The notes: generated by a model from the sequence alone, not told the origin. Shown: positions 18,040 to 32,441, counted from the stretch's first letter. The stretch: DNA of 64,000 nt from Cladocopium goreaui (GCA_947184155.2 CAMXCT020003217.1:1-64000), one strand, 5' to 3'. Translations and numbers: made by a program.

Positions 18040-19577
18040 CTGCACTCATCTGGGGGCCTGCCACCGCAAAAATGCACATTTTCACCTGGGAGTCTGCCAC
18101 CGCAAAAAAAAAGGTTAAGAAGGTTCAGCTTTCAACTGACGCACTCATCTGGGAACCTGCCACCGCAAAAAACCACAGAAGGTGGAGCTTGCAAGTGTCG
18201 CATTTTCATCTGGGAGCCTGCCACTGCAAAAACGTCAAGAATATCCAGCTTGCAGCTGTCACATTTTCACCTGGGAGCCTGCCACCGCAAAAAAAAGGAA
18301 AAGAAGGTTTTGTTTTCAACTGCCACCCTCATCTAGGGGCCTGCCACCGCAAAACCGTCAAGAATAGGCAGCTTGCAGCTGTCACATTTTCACCTGGGAG
18401 CCTGCCACCGAAAAAAAGTAAAGAAGGTTTAGTTTTCAACTGCCACACTCATCTGGGAGCCTGCCACCGCAAAAACGTCAAGAATAGGCAGCTTGCAGCT
18501 GTCACATTTTCACCTGGGAGCCTGCCACCGCAAAAAAAAGGAGAAAAGAAGGTTCAGCTTTCAACCGCCACACTGCCAGCCGCACCGTCAGCGTCAAGCT
18601 TCCAGTTGCACATGTTGTTCACCAGCTTGGAGGTACAAAAAGTAAAAAAATTTAGTTTTTAACTGCCACGCTCTCTGGATCCTGCCTGCCACCGCAAAAA
18701 CGTCAAGCATATCCAGCTTGCAGCTGTCAAATTTCCGCTTGGGAACTGCACCCAAAAGAAAGGTTCAAGAGGTTCAGCTGGGAGCCTGCCACCGCAAAAA
18801 AAAATCAGAATATCAGCTTGCAGCTGTCCTTTTCACTTGGAGCCTGCCCCGCAAAAAAAAAAGGTCAAGAAATTTCAGTTTGCAACTGTCACGCTCATCT
18901 GGGCGCCTGCCACCCGAAAAAGGGAACAATGTGCAGCTTGCAAGTGTCGCATTCTCATCTGGTGAGCCTGCCACCGCCTAAACGTCAAGAATATCCCAGT
19001 TTGCAGCTGTCACATTTTCGCCTGGGGGCCTGCCACCGCCAAAAAAAAAGTAAAGAGGTTAGCTTTCAACTTTCAACTACCACAGGTCATCGGGGAGTCT
19101 GCCACCACAAAAAATGAACAAATGTGCAGCTTGCAAGTGTATCATCTGGGGCTGCCATCAAAAAAATGTCAAATTCCAGATTGCAAAACAGAAGGTGGGA
19201 TAGATTAGAACTTTTTTTCACACAAAGGAAGATTGATATGAATTTAAAAAAAAACCTTATTCTATCCCACCTCGACAAAAGTTCATCTACCAATTTCAGG
19301 AAACTGGGAATTTTTTGTTGGTTTTACTTCCAGGTGAGAATGTGACAGCTGCCAATTGAATTTTTCCTGTTTTTTTTTTCCGGGTGGCAGGCTCCCAGGT
19401 GAAATGTGACGCTGCAAACTCGATATTATTGACGTTTTTGCGGTGGCAGGCTCCCAGGGAGTGCGGCAGTTGAAAACTGAACCTTTTTAGATTTTTTTTT
19501 GCGGTGGCAGGTTCCCAGGTGAAAATGTACAGCTGCAAACTGATTTTTTGACGTTTTTGCGGTAGCAGGCTGCAAAT
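18040..19577 (+). repeat. 60-bp motif array, forward then inverted (U2)
   Basis: Forward part 18040-19155, inverted part 19327-19577. A foreign-looking segment (18568-18640, with AGCTTCCAGTTGCACATGTT) interrupts the forward part here and in U3 only. Confidence 0.9.
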
Positions 19578-21519
19578 ATGTAGAATCCCAAATAAGGATC
19601 TTATGCTCGCGTGCGTGCAGTCTACTTACCGCGAAACACCAGTTACACCTTACTACAACGTCTCCCCGTCAAAAACGTCGTAAAACAACCAGCAAAACCG
19701 AAATCACATGGTTGCTTCCCTTGAAGCAAAACACAGATGTCACAGTTGTGACTGCTTCTTACAACAAAACAAACGAACTCACTCAAACTGATTTGTTTGA
19801 GTTGGTTGGTTTGAAAAAATTGGTTCTCGTGGTGAATAAGCCATGAAAAAAAAACGAATTCCGCTCATCCGGTGGTGACATTTCATGTCATGTTGAAAAT
19901 GACGTTAAATTACTCATTTTCAGACAAACCATATTATATCTATATATAGTTACCGGCTAAGACGCCAAGTCTAAAGTCATCCTTCCAAGTTACGCGCAGA
20001 AAAAAACGCATGTGAAAATAAACCAAAAATAAATGTGACATGCGGACATGTGAAAAACTGCCGTCGACAAGTTGAAGCTGAAACCACTTGCACATTCAGT
20101 TTCTTTTTCCTGTCAAAGCATGGGGAAATCTTAAATTGTTCCAAGCTGGATTCACACTGGCACGGTGACACAAACCCACTTGAATCCAAACCTTTCTTGA
20201 GAGTGAGTGAAACCACCCCGTTTGCATTACACATGTTTAAATGACAAGCAACATTCATTGATCTTGCACGTTTGGTTTAAACTGACAGGGGGCATTCATG
20301 TTTTGTGAATCACTCACAAGGTTGGAACGCTCCACTGACATTTTGACATTTAAAATACAAGACGGAAACGCGATAGTTTCAACGCCAGCTTCATGGATTG
20401 ACGCTGTGCTCAGCCGATCTAAGCCGTCACGTGCTAGGTCCCAACAAAGAGCGGGAAATCAGACAGGGGGCACACTCTGTTTCAGAAAGCCTGCCGGGTC
20501 TCCAAACCAAAGTCCAAATGGTCAAGGCGCAACGCTTAACCTATCTATAAACCGCTATTGACAAGTCAACTGCAAACGTCCCCCAGCGTTTTGCGCGAGG
20601 CCCGCGCAGGCGAAATTGCACAATGGACATGTGATAAGAGGCATTTCGTGTGGAAATTTTGCAGGGAAAATGCCGGACACCGTATTCCAAGGCAAAGCAT
20701 TTTGTGCGAGCCTGCGCAGTCAAAATGCACATGGACATGTTACAAGAAGCATTTTGTGTTATGTCACCCACACATTACTACCACAATTTCAGCGTTGATG
20801 CAAACGTCGGGCAAATAAGACAACATGTCGGTGAAAATGGGCAACTCTTCAATGGTATCTCCCTGCCAAGTGGCCGCAAAAGTAGTTGCACTGCTGGCCC
20901 GCGCATCTGATTGACACCGGCACACAAGGGCATCTTCAGCCCTCAAAAGATGAAGGTCGAAACTGCCCAAAATAAAAAATCATCATTTGCACAATCTCCA
21001 ATGATGTTTTGTTTTGTTCCACGTGAGAAGAGGAGGAAATAAGTAAATAAAGGGAAACGAGGACAAGCAAATGACCACATCAGAGTAGTGAGTCCGTGCA
21101 CAGCAGACAAGCGTTACCGCCCCGCTAAAACTTTACAACACTCAAAACTAGAAATGCTTCTGGAGGAAGTAAGCCAGGCCTCCGTTGTGATAGTGAATCC
21201 TGGTCGCTTCATGGGGCGGGATGTTCCTCGAAAAAAAGCAGCTTAAACATCGTCGCATTGCAGAACGTCAGTTACTCATCTAAACACTATGTCATACAAC
21301 AGGTTGAACATCGAGCCTTCAAACACAGATGTTGCTGTTCATTGATGCAACCTTGAAAGTCATTAACACCTTTTGTCATGCGCACTAACCGGCGCTAAGG
21401 TGAAGAAAACCAAAGCTTTGCTGTTCCCCAGCGGTGCGCACTAACTGGCGCCCCAGTGAAGAAACTTCAATGTAGCCAAGGTTGAAAAGACTACACACTC
21501 GCCTGAGTTTGGCGTGCCA

Positions 21520-21672
21520 TCAAAAAAACAAGTCCTCTTTGCTCAATCGCCCAGCTTTGGCGATGAGTCTCTTCTGCTTTTTGCTTTCGCTTTTCAACGT
21601 TTTGCTGACGTCTTTCAGCGAAGCTTTCAACTCCTGCCTTCTCCGCTTAAGGTCGCCCAGCACGTCAGTCAT
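21520..21672 (-). CDS. Intact C-terminal tail of the transposase-like protein (U2)
   Basis: From an ATG (21670-21672) the frame reads MTDVLGDLKRRRQELKASLK, then a Ser/Lys-rich helix and KKQKRLIAKAGRLSKEDLFF, ending at TGA 21520-21522. It is a strongly basic helix, likely coiled coil. Upstream in the same frame are two TS(I/M)GSMADGA repeats, matching a duplicated ~30-bp segment (GCCATAGAGCCCATAGAGGT and GCCATGGAGCCTATGGAGGT in U1 at 14269 and 14314). This gives the 3' boundary of the gene. Confidence 0.55.
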   Translation of the reverse strand: MTDVLGDLKRRRQELKASLKDVSKTLKSESKKQKRLIAKAGRLSKEDLFF

Positions 21673-23640
21673 AGTAGTAGAGATCACAGGCGCAGCCACG
21701 GAGGAGGTTCACAGCTGCACCGTCCAGCCATAGAGCCCATAGAGGTCGCAGCTGCCAACATCATGCGCGCCGTCAGCCATGAGGCCTATGGAGGTCACAG
21801 TGGGGTCACTACTGGCGCACAGCCAGGGTTTTTTCGTCTCTACAAATTCAATCAGAGCCGTTGAAACAGGTGCACAGTTAGCCAGCGCAGCTGTTTCCAC
21901 ACTGAACGAATGCGGTCAGGCAACAGCAAAACGGCTCATGTTTTGAACTGTCTGACGGTCCTTTTTTCAGACCCTCCGCAACGGTTCTGTCACTGTAATC
22001 TTTCACTCCAAATTATTCGAGTGAACAGCAGGGAATATGTTTTTGCTTGTACAGCGTTGTCTCGTCTCCAGAGAGAAGGCTATCTGGGATTGCGTCGGCA
22101 AAACTGTCCTGCACTGTCGGTCCTAAGCCCAGTGCTTGAAAGGTCCTTGGTCAAAGATTGATTTCCATCAAGTGCACAAATGGCTTGAAAGGCTTTAAAG
22201 CCAGAACGTGCCTCAGCCAAGCAGGCACTTTGAAAACAATCGGAACAAACAAGGCTTTTGGTCACTTCGTGACCCTCGGCCCGCAGCTTTTGAAGTTCAC
22301 CAGCAAAAAAAGCCTTGAAGGCTCTGAACAAAAGACATCTGCCACCTGAAGTTGAGGAGTGAGACCAGTTGCACGCAAGCTATAAGAGTTGCAGGCTTCG
22401 TTGCCTTTTGCAGCACGGATGCGTGATGTGGCACGGAGCCAGGTCCATGGTCAGAGTTGGCTGGCAGAACTGCTGCCAGGCCTCAAAGAGCTGCTAGCAC
22501 CTCCAAAATTTACACAATGACAACAGAGTGTTCCACGACGAAAGCTAATCTCCATATACATAAGGAAGGTGGGGCTGCCGCAAGTAAGTCTTCGTAAAAG
22601 CTTTTTGGGGCACAAGTGCTTTTGCAAAGCACAAAGGAAGGCAGCACTTTTGCACGGCTTCATTTCACAAAGCACAGCAACGAATGTTGCGCTGGCCGCG
22701 TCTCAGAAGCTTTGCCCCTGCAATGGGAAGTCCCCCACGAGCTTTGGACGCTACCAGTCCCACGCGCTTTCTCTGGAAAGCGCATGCAAGTCTCGTCTAA
22801 GTTCAACAAAAGAAGCGGTCGGTCCAGTGTAGTTCTGGTTGCAAATGTTTTGCAACCATTGCCAAAAATTGCCACCTGCACAACGAAAACGACCCCACTT
22901 CCTGGCCCCCAAAAATGGACCCCAGTTTTAGTTCCCCTACATAAAAGATCCTAGTTTTGGGGAGTCAGCGGCCCCAATTTGGGGCCCCACCTTGCCCTTT
23001 TCATTTCAGGTTGGCACGACCATGCTCGACGAGATAAACCCAGCCGCTTGCGAAAGCGCTGCACCCATGCAATTCTTCCCATAGCCAATGCAGCGACTGG
23101 AACGGCTCAATGCTTCTACCTGGCGTACACGCCGCCAAACTTGGAACCACTCCTCGAAGATTAAGCTTTTCAATCTCTTTGACCAACAAAACTTCAGCCC
23201 CTCCTTGCGAACTCGGGCGCGGATACTCGCATCAAGAGGCACAGAGACCGCTATTTCCTCCACTACGTCCCAGCGTGGGGTAGTCAGCGTCCTCTGGGCG
23301 TAAGCCACTGAATTTTTGGGCGGCAAACAAAGTGATTGCAAGGTCGCAGCCAGACATCAAGTAGGCCGCACGGACCTTCTCCAACCATGGCAATGTCAGC
23401 CCAACGGGGAAAAGTCTGCGCTTTGCCGCTTTCTCTTGCCGCTGGCCGAAGCCATTGGAAAAACCAACTGTGTGTTGAATGCCATTGGCATTCGCGGCAT
23501 GTTCAATCCAAGGCCTCCAAGCCACCAATGGAAAAGCACAGTGGGATGCTGCTCTTGAGGCAAAAACTGCACATGGCCAAAAAAGCACAGTAGGGATGCA
23601 GTCTCAAGTAATCCGGATGGTTCCAAAAAAGTTCCGTGCA
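21520..23640 (-). pseudogene. DDE transposase-like gene, U2 copy
   Basis: It has an open first-Asp segment (22660-22881, LLLLNLDETCMRFPEKARG) and an intact MDLAPCH second motif. One missing base near the third motif (22320-22330) breaks LQVADVFCF. The tail (21520-21672) is fully open. It is split by several frameshifts between these pieces. Confidence 0.65.
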
Positions 23641-24682
23641 TTTTTTGTTGAAACCTCCTGAAAGCACCGCGCCGCTCCGACACCAAAGGCACGGGCCTGA
23701 CAAGGCGGGGGCAACCAAAGCCTATTTTCCTACATCTGCAAAGGCACCCCCGCAAAAAATGAACCAAACCAAACCGTGTGGGCGCAGCTTTGCGCGCTTG
23801 AGAAGATCCTCCAATGCCACTGAGTGGCACACCCCCGCTGAAGATTACTATCACAGAACAAACCATGAACCCCTAAAGAGGGCCTATATTTCGATTCCAA
23901 AAAATGGCCCATCACGGCAAAGACATGTAGCCAATCGGAAATAGTGAGGATATTCTCGAAGAGCATGCAAAGGTCGGTGGAGCCTTCACACAGGATGGCT
24001 GGGCAGGCGAAATGTTTCATTCCAGCTCCTCAGTACAATTATAACATCTGGGCCCGTCCCAAGTCCCCTGCACCCCTGCAGTCAGCGTTAAAGTGACAAA
24101 AGCAAGGTGGGGCAAGAACCCAAAAGCATGACGGCACACAGCACGCCTTTAATCTTGTGGTGTGTGGCAGCTGTGCTCTGCACGAAATCGACGTAAGATC
24201 TGTACTTGAGCATCGTGCGCACTGACGGTAATCAGGGGCCACAATTCACCACAGCATGCTGTGTCAGCTACGTCTACATTCTTCTAGTCGCTTTTTTCTG
24301 CTATGTAATTAATTCCGTCCCATCTTATCTATTTCTGCGTTCTCATTTCGTTTGCTAGAGACCCCTAGAAAATGTGGACCACACCCACATCCCCTGCGAC
24401 CCCTGCGGTCAATGTGAAATTTGTCAATGTTTAATACCGATCGAACAGACATCATAGACATGAAATGCTTTCATCTGGAGGTCTCCTCGATAGACATCAA
24501 ACATTTATTCTGAAAAGTCCGCGGCATGTCAACATTTGACTGCGGGTTCAAGGGGTCCCCTGCGGCTTTTCTTTCAACTAAGCAGCTGCACCTGCCAACA
24601 AACAGTACTGGGCCTTCCACAAACGCGCGTCGTACTACGCAATCATGAAGAGACATGCAAACTCAGATGTATAAACTGGTTC

Positions 24683-25323
24683 GCTCAGGCGCACGCCAAA
24701 AGCTGCATCGCAACCCTGGCGTCCATTCGGCAGGTGAGTTGTTACACGCTCCTTAGATGTATTGGACTTCCATGAACCACCGTTCTGCGTCAAAATGAAG
24801 AAAAACCTGTTGTGGCATCTGGACATTTAAGCACCTTAGCCAAAGTTAAATTCATCCCTCTCGCCAGTTCTGCTTGCCAAAAACGGCCACTTCTTCCACA
24901 AAAATTTGAAGCTCACGCCAAAGCTGCATCGCAACCCTGGCGTCCATTCGGCAAGGTGAGTTGTTACACACACCTTAGATGTTTTGGACTTCCATGACCA
25001 CCGTTCTGCTGTCAAAATGAACCAAACCTTTTGTGGTATCTTGAATTTAAACCTTAGCCCAACGTTAAATTCATCCCTCATCGCCAGTTTCTGCTTGCCA
25101 AAACGGCCCACTCTCCACAAAAAATTTGAGGCTCACGCCAAAAGCTGCATCGCAACCTTGCGTCCATTCGGCAGGTGAGTTTTTACACACTCCTTAGATG
25201 TTTGGACTTCCATGACCACCGTTCTGCTGTCAAAATGAACCAAAACCTTTTGTGGTATCTTGAACGTTTAAGCACCTTAGCCCAAACGTTAAATTCATCC
25301 CTCATCGCCAGTTCTGCTTGCCA
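24683..25323 (+). repeat. ~230-bp minisatellite in U3, 3 copies
   Basis: Largely identical to U2 for the first two copies; the third has lost several single bases. Confidence 0.85.
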
Positions 25324-25519
25324 AACACCAAGAACAGATCAGTTAGACATTATCGCAGCTGCAGCAAACATGGAACTTGTTTTGGTAGAAGAAACAACTC
25401 TATACGCACTACGTTGCTACGCAAGGGCCTGCCTCATACCACAACCTCATACCAGGACCCCGAAGAGCGAATGTTACAACCTGTCGCCGGGGGGAAAAAA
25501 AAAAGTCCAGCTTTCAACT

Positions 25520-27040
25520 GCTGCACTCATCTGGGGCCTGCCACCGCAAAAATGCACATTTTCACCTGGGAGTCTGCCACCGCAAAAAAAAAAGGTTAAG
25601 AAGGTTTCAGCTTTCAACTGAACGCACTCATCTGGGAACCTGCCACCGCAAAAAAACCACAGAAGGTGTAGCTTGCAAGTGTCGCATTTTCATCTGGGCC
25701 TGCACTGCAAAACGTCAGAATATCCGCTGCCTGTCACATTTTCACCTGGGAGCCTGCCCGCAAAAAAAAGGTAAAGAAGTTTTTTTTCAACGCCAACTCA
25801 TCTAGGGGCCTGCCACACCGCAAACCGTCAAGAATGCAGCTTGCGCGTCACATTTCACCTGGGAGCTTGCCACCGAAAAAAAGTAAAAGAAGGTTTAGGT
25901 TTCAACTGCCACACTCATCTGGGAGCCTGCACCGCAAAAAACGTCAGATAGGCAGCTTGCAGCTGTCCACATTTCACCTGGGAGCCTGCCACCGCCAAAA
26001 AAAAAGCAAAGAAGGTTCAGCTTTCAACCGCCACACTGCCAGCCGCACCGTCAGCGTCAAGCTTCCAGTTGCACATGTTGTTCACCAGCTTGGAGGTACA
26101 AAAAGTAAAAAAATTTAGTTTTTAACTGCCACGCTCTCTGGATCCTGCCTGCCACCGCAAAAACGTCAAGCATATCCAGCTTGCAGCTGTCAAATTTCCG
26201 CTTGGGAACTGCACCCAAAAGAAAGGTTCAAGAGGTTCAGCTGGGAGCCTGCCACCGCAAAAAAAAATCAGAATATCAGCTTGCAGCTGTCCTTTTCACT
26301 TGGAGCCTGCCCCGCAAAAAAAAAAGGTCAAGAAATTTCAGTTTGCAACTGTCACGCTCATCTGGGCGCCTGCCACCCGAAAAAGGGAACAATGTGCAGC
26401 TTGCAAGTGTCGCATTCTCATCTGGTGAGCCTGCCACCGCCTAAACGTCAAGAATATCCCAGTTTGCAGCTGTCACATTTTCGCCTGGGGGCCTGCCACC
26501 GCCAAAAAAAAAGTAAAGAGGTTAGCTTTCAACTTTCAACTACCACAGGTCATCGGGGAGTCTGCCACCACAAAAAATGAACAAATGTGCAGCTTGCAAG
26601 TGTATCATCTGGGGCTGCCATCAAAAAAATGTCAAATTCCAGATTGCAAAACAGAAGGTGGGATAGATTAGAACTTTTTTTCACACAAAGGAAGATTGAT
26701 ATGAATTTAAAAAAAAACCTTATTCTATCCCACCTCGACAAAAGTTCATCTACCAATTTCAGGAAACTGGGAATTTTTTGTTGGTTTTACTTCCAGGTGA
26801 GAATGTGACAGCTGCCAATTGAATTTTTCCTGTTTTTTTTTTCCGGGTGGCAGGCTCCCAGGTGAAATGTGACGCTGCAAACTCGATATTATTGACGTTT
26901 TTGCGGTGGCAGGCTCCCAGGGAGTGCGGCAGTTGAAAACTGAACCTTTTTAGATTTTTTTTTGCGGTGGCAGGTTCCCAGGTGAAAATGTACAGCTGCA
27001 AACTGATTTTTTGACGTTTTTGCGGTAGCAGGCTGCAAAT
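25520..27040 (+). repeat. 60-bp motif array, forward then inverted (U3)
   Basis: Forward part 25520-26625, inverted part 26790-27040. The first half has many dropped bases (for example CATCTGGGCCTGCACTGC). Confidence 0.9.
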
Positions 27041-28976
27041 ATGTAGAATCCCAAATAAGGATCTTATGCTCGCGTGCGTGCAGTCTACTTACCGCGAAAC
27101 ACCAGTTACACCTTACTACAACGTCTCCCCGTCAAAAACGTCGTAAAACAACCAGCAAAACCGAAATCACATGGTTGCTTCCCTTGAAGCAAAACACAGA
27201 TGTCACAGTTGTGACTGCTTCTTACAACAAAACAAACGAACTCACTCAAACTGATTTGTTTGAGTTGGTTGGTTTGAAAAAATTGGTTCTCGTGGTGAAT
27301 AAGCCATGAAAAAAAAACGAATTCCGCTCATCCGGTGGTGACATTTCATGTCATGTTGAAAATGACGTTAAATTACTCATTTTCAGACAAACCATATTAT
27401 ATCTATATATAGTTACCGGCTAAGACGCCAAGTCTAAAGTCATCCTTCCAAGTTACGCGCAGAAAAAAACGCATGTGAAAATAAACCAAAAATAAATGTG
27501 ACATGCGGACATGTGAAAAACTGCCGTCGACAAGTTGAAGCTGAAACCACTTGCACATTCAGTTTCTTTTTCCTGTCAAAGCATGGGGAAATCTTAAATT
27601 GTTCCAAGCTGGATTCACACTGGCACGGTGACACAAACCCACTTGAATCCAAACCTTTCTTGAGAGTGAGTGAAACCACCCCGTTTGCATTACACATGTT
27701 TAAATGACAAGCAACATTCATTGATCTTGCACGTTTGGTTTAAACTGACAGGGGGCATTCATGTTTTGTGAATCACTCACAAGGTTGGAACGCTCCACTG
27801 ACATTTTGACATTTAAAATACAAGACGGAAACGCGATAGTTTCAACGCCAGCTTCATGGATTGACGCTGTGCTCAGCCGATCTAAGCCGTCACGTGCTAG
27901 GTCCCAACAAAGAGCGGGAAATCAGACAGGGGGCACACTCTGTTTCAGAAAGCCTGCCGGGTCTCCAAACCAAAGTCCAAATGGTCAAGGCGCAACGCTT
28001 AACCTATCTATAAACCGCTATTGACAAGTCAACTGCAAACGTCCCCCAGCGTTTTGCGCGAGGCCCGCGCAGGCGAAATTGCACAATGGACATGTGATAA
28101 GAGGCATTTCGTGTGGAAATTTTGCAGGGAAAATGCCGGACACCGTATTCCAAGGCAAGCATTTTGTGCGAGCCTGCGCAGTCAATCACATGGACATGTC
28201 ACAAGAAGCATTTTGTGTTTATGGCACCCACACATTACTACCACATTTCAGCGTTGATGCAAACGTCGGGCAAATAAGACAAACTGTCGGTGAAAATGGG
28301 CCACTCTTCAATGGTATCTCCCTGCCAAGTGGCTGCAAAGTAGTTGCACTGCTGGCCCGCGCATCTGATTGACACCGGACACAAGGGGATCTCAGCCATC
28401 AAAGATGAAGGTCGAAACTGCCCGAAATAACAAAAATCATCATTTGCAACATCTCCAATGATGTTTTGTTTTTGTTCCACGTGACGAGAGAAGAAAGGAG
28501 GAAATAAGTAAATAAAGGGAAACGAGGACAAGCAAATGACCACACAGAGTAGTGAGCGTGCACAGCAGACAAGCGTTACGACCCGCTAAACTTTACAACA
28601 CTCAAAACTAGAAATGCTTCTGGAGGAAAGTAAGCCAGGCCCTCCGTTGTGATTGAATCCTGGTCGCTTCATGGGGCGGGATGTTCCTCGCAAAAAGCAG
28701 CTAAACATCATAGCGGCATTGCAGAACGTCAGTTACTCATCTAAACACTATGTCAACAAACAGGTTGAACAATCGACCTTCAACAGATGCTGCTGTTCAT
28801 TGATGCAACCTTGAAAGTCATTACACCTTTTGTCATGCGCACTAACCGCGCTAAGGGAAGAAGCGAACCAAAGCTTTGCTGTTCCCCAGCGGTGCGCACT
28901 CACTGGCCCCCAGTGAAGAAACTACAATGTAGCCAAGGTTGAAAAGACTACCCAACTCGCCTGAGTTTGGCGTGCA

Positions 28977-31110
28977 TCAAAAAAAAACAGTCCTCTTTGC
29001 TCAATCGCCCAGCTTTGGCGATGAGTCTCTTCTGCTTTTTGCTTTCGCTTTTCAGCGTTTAGCTGATGACTTTCAGCGAAAGCCTTTCAACTCCTGCCTT
29101 CTCCGCTTAAGGTCGCCCAGCACGTCAGTCATAGTAGAGTCACAGGCGCAGCCACGGAGAGGTCACAGCTGCAAAAAACCGTCAGCCATAGCCCATAGAG
29201 GTCGCAGCTGCCAAATCATGCGCGCCGTCAGCCATGTGCCTGGATGTCACAGTGGGGGTCATACTGGCGCAACAGCAGGGTTTTTCGTCTCTACAATTCA
29301 ATCAGAAGCCGTTGAAACAGGCATTGAACAGGCTTTCTGTGGTCAGCCAGCGGCAGCTGTGTTCCACACTGAACGAAATGCTGGTCAGGGGGGGCACCAG
29401 CAAAACGGCTCCATGTTTTGAACTGTCCTGACGGTCCTTTTTTCAGACCTCCGCACGTTCTGTCATTGTATCTTCACTCCAAATTACGAGTGAACCAGCA
29501 GGGAATATGTTTTGCTTGTACAGCGTTGTCTCGGCCAGAGAGAGGCTATCTGGGATTGCGTCGGCAAACTGTCCTGCACTGTCGGGTCTCCTAAGCCAGT
29601 GCTTGAAGGTCCTTGGTCAAAGATTGTATAGTTTTCCATCAAAGTGCACAAATGGCTTGAAAGGCTTTAGCCAAAAACGTGCCGCAGCCAAGCAGGCACT
29701 TTGAAAAAATCTGGAAAACAAGGCTTTGGTCACTTCGTGACCCTCGGCCCGCAGCTTTTGAAGTTTCCACCAGCAAAAAGCCTTGAAGGCTCTGAAACAA
29801 AAGACATCTGCCACCTGAAGTTGAGGAGTGGAGACCAGTTGGCACGCAAGCTATAAGAGTTGCAGGCTTCGTGCCTTTTGCAGCGGACTGCGTGATGTGG
29901 CCCGGAGCCAGGTCATGGTCAGATTGGCTGGCGAACTGCTGCCAAGCCTCAAAGCAGCTTGCTAGCACCTCCAAATTTTCACATGACAACAGATGTGTTC
30001 CACGACTAAGCTAATCTCCATATACACTAAGGACGGTGGGGCTGCAGCAAGTAAGTCTTTGTTAAAGCTTTTTGGGGCACAAGTGTCTTTTGCAAAGCAC
30101 AAAGGAAGGCAAGCACTTTGCACGGCTTCATTTTCACAAAGCCAGCAACGAATGTTGCGCTGCCGCGTCTCAGAAGCTTTGCCCCTGCATGGGAAGTCCA
30201 ACCACGCTTTGGACTCTACCAGTCCCACGCGCGGTTTTCTCTGGAAAGCGCATCAAGTCTCGTCTAAGTTCAACAAAAGGAAGCGGTCGGTCCAGTGTAG
30301 TTCTGCGTTGCAAATGTTGCAACCATTGCCAAAAAATTGCCACCTGCACAACGAAAACGACCCCATGTTCCGCCCCCAAAAATGACCCCAGTTTTAGTTC
30401 CCCTACATCAAAAGATCTAGTTTTGGGCCGTCACGGCCCCAGATTTGGGGCCCCCACCTTGCCCTTTTCAATTTCAGGTTGGCACGACCATGCTCGACGA
30501 ATAAACCCAGCGCTTGCGAAGCGCTGCACCCATGCAATTCTTCCACGATAGCCAATGCAGCGACTGGACGGCTCAATGCTTCGTACCATGGCGTACACAG
30601 CCGCCAAACTTGGAACCACTCCTCGAAGATTAAGCTTTTCAATCTCTTTGACCAACAAAACTTCAGCCACCTCCTTGCGAACGGGGCGCGGATACTCGCA
30701 TCAAAGGCACATAGACCGCTATTTACTCCACTAAGTCCAGCGTGGGGTAGTCAGCGTCCTCTGGGCGTAAGCCACTGAATTTTTTGGGCGGCAAACAAAG
30801 TGATTGCAAGGGTCGCAGCCAGACATCAAGTGGCCGCACGGACCTTCTCCACCATGGCAATGTCAGCCCAACGGGGAAAAGTCTGCGGCTTTGCCGCTTC
30901 TCTTGCCGCTGCCGAAAGCCATTGGAAAAACCAACTGTGTGTTGATGCCATTTGGCATTCGCGGCATGTTCATCCAAGGCCTCCAAGCCACCAAATGGAA
31001 AAGCAAGTAGGATGCTGCTCTTGAGGCAAAACTGCAACATGGCCAAAAGCACAAGGGATGCAGTCTCAAGTAATCCGGATGGTTCCAAAAAAGTTCCGTG
31101 GCCTTTTTGT
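28977..31110 (-). pseudogene. DDE transposase-like gene, U3 copy
   Basis: It shares 29862-30572 with U1 exactly and therefore has the same broken first and second catalytic motifs. There are additional indels in the DNA-binding region (30431-31130). Not functional as assembled. Confidence 0.65.
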
Positions 31111-32137
31111 TGAAAAAGTCCTGAAAGCACCGCGCCGCTCCGACACCAAAGGCACCGGCGCCTGACAAGGCGGGGGCAAAAAGCCTATTTTCCTACATCT
31201 GCAAAGCACCCCGCAAAAATGAACCAAACAAACCGTGTGGCGCAGCTTTGCGCGCTTGAGAAGATCCTCCAATGCACTGAGTGGCACACCCCCGCTGAAA
31301 TACTATCACAGACACAAACCATGAACCCCTAACATAGGGCCTATATTTCGATTCCAAAAAAGGGGCCCCATCACGGCAAAACATGTAGCCAATCGGAAAT
31401 AGTTGAAGGATATTCTCGAGAGCATGCAAAGGTCGGTGAGCCTTCACAGGATGGCTGAAGGCGAAATGTTTCATTCCAGCTCCTCAGTACAATGATAACA
31501 TCTGGGCCAGTCCAAGTCCCCTGCAACCCCTGCAGTCAGCGTTAAAGTGACAAAAGCAAGGTGGGGCCAGAGACCCAAAAGCATGCGGCACACAAGCACG
31601 CCTTTTAATCTTGTGGTGTGGGCAGCTGTGCTCTGCACGAAATCGACGTAAGAATCTGTACTGAAGCATCGTGCGCACTGACGGTATCAGGGGCCACAAT
31701 TCACCACAGCATGCTGTGTCCAGCTACGTCTACATTCTTCTAGTCGCTTTTTCTGCTAATGTAATTAATTCCGTCCCCTCTTATCTATTTCTGCGTTCTC
31801 ATTTCGTTTGCTAAGACCCCTAGAAAAATGTGACCACACCCAATCCCCTGGACCCCTGCGGTCAATGTGAAATTTGTCAATGTTTGGGAATACCGATCGA
31901 ACAGACATCAATAGACATGAAAGGCTTTCATTCTGGGAGGTCTCCTCGATAGACATCAACATTTATTCTGAAAAGTCCGCGGCATGTCAACATTGACTGC
32001 AGGGGTTCAAGGGTCCCCTGCGGCTTTTCTTTCAACTAAGCAGCTGCACTGCCAACAAACAGTACTGGGCGGCCTTCCACAAACGCGCTTCGTACTACGC
32101 AATCATGAGAGACATGCAAACTCAGATGTATAACTGG

Positions 32138-32410
32138 TCGCTCAGGCGCCGCCAAAAGCTGCATCGCAAACCCTGGCGTCCATTCGGCAGGTGAGTTGTT
32201 ACACGCTCCTTAGATGTATTGGACTTCCATGACCACCCGTTCTGCTGTCAAAATGAAGAAAACCTGTTGTGGCATCTGGACACATTTAAGCACCTTAGCC
32301 CAACGTTAAATTCATCCTCATCGCCAGTTCTGCTTGCCAAAAACGGCCCACTTCTTTCCACAAAATTTGAAGCTCACGCCAAAAGCTGGCATCGCAACCC
32401 TGGCGTCCAA

Positions 32411-32441
<31 letters not shown>

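Larger units (their letters stand above)
16366..23845 (+). repeat. Tandem unit U2 (7480 bp)
   Basis: Same module order as U1. 19002-20444 is identical to U1 11570-13012. 18560-20690 is identical to the matching part of U3, as is about 16470-17570. The distal part (from about 22420) is identical to the end of U5. Confidence 0.9.
23846..31300 (+). repeat. Tandem unit U3 (7455 bp)
   Basis: Same module order. The forward 60-bp motif array (25520-26160) has many single-base losses compared with U6. 29862-30572 is identical to U1 14925-15635. Confidence 0.9.
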
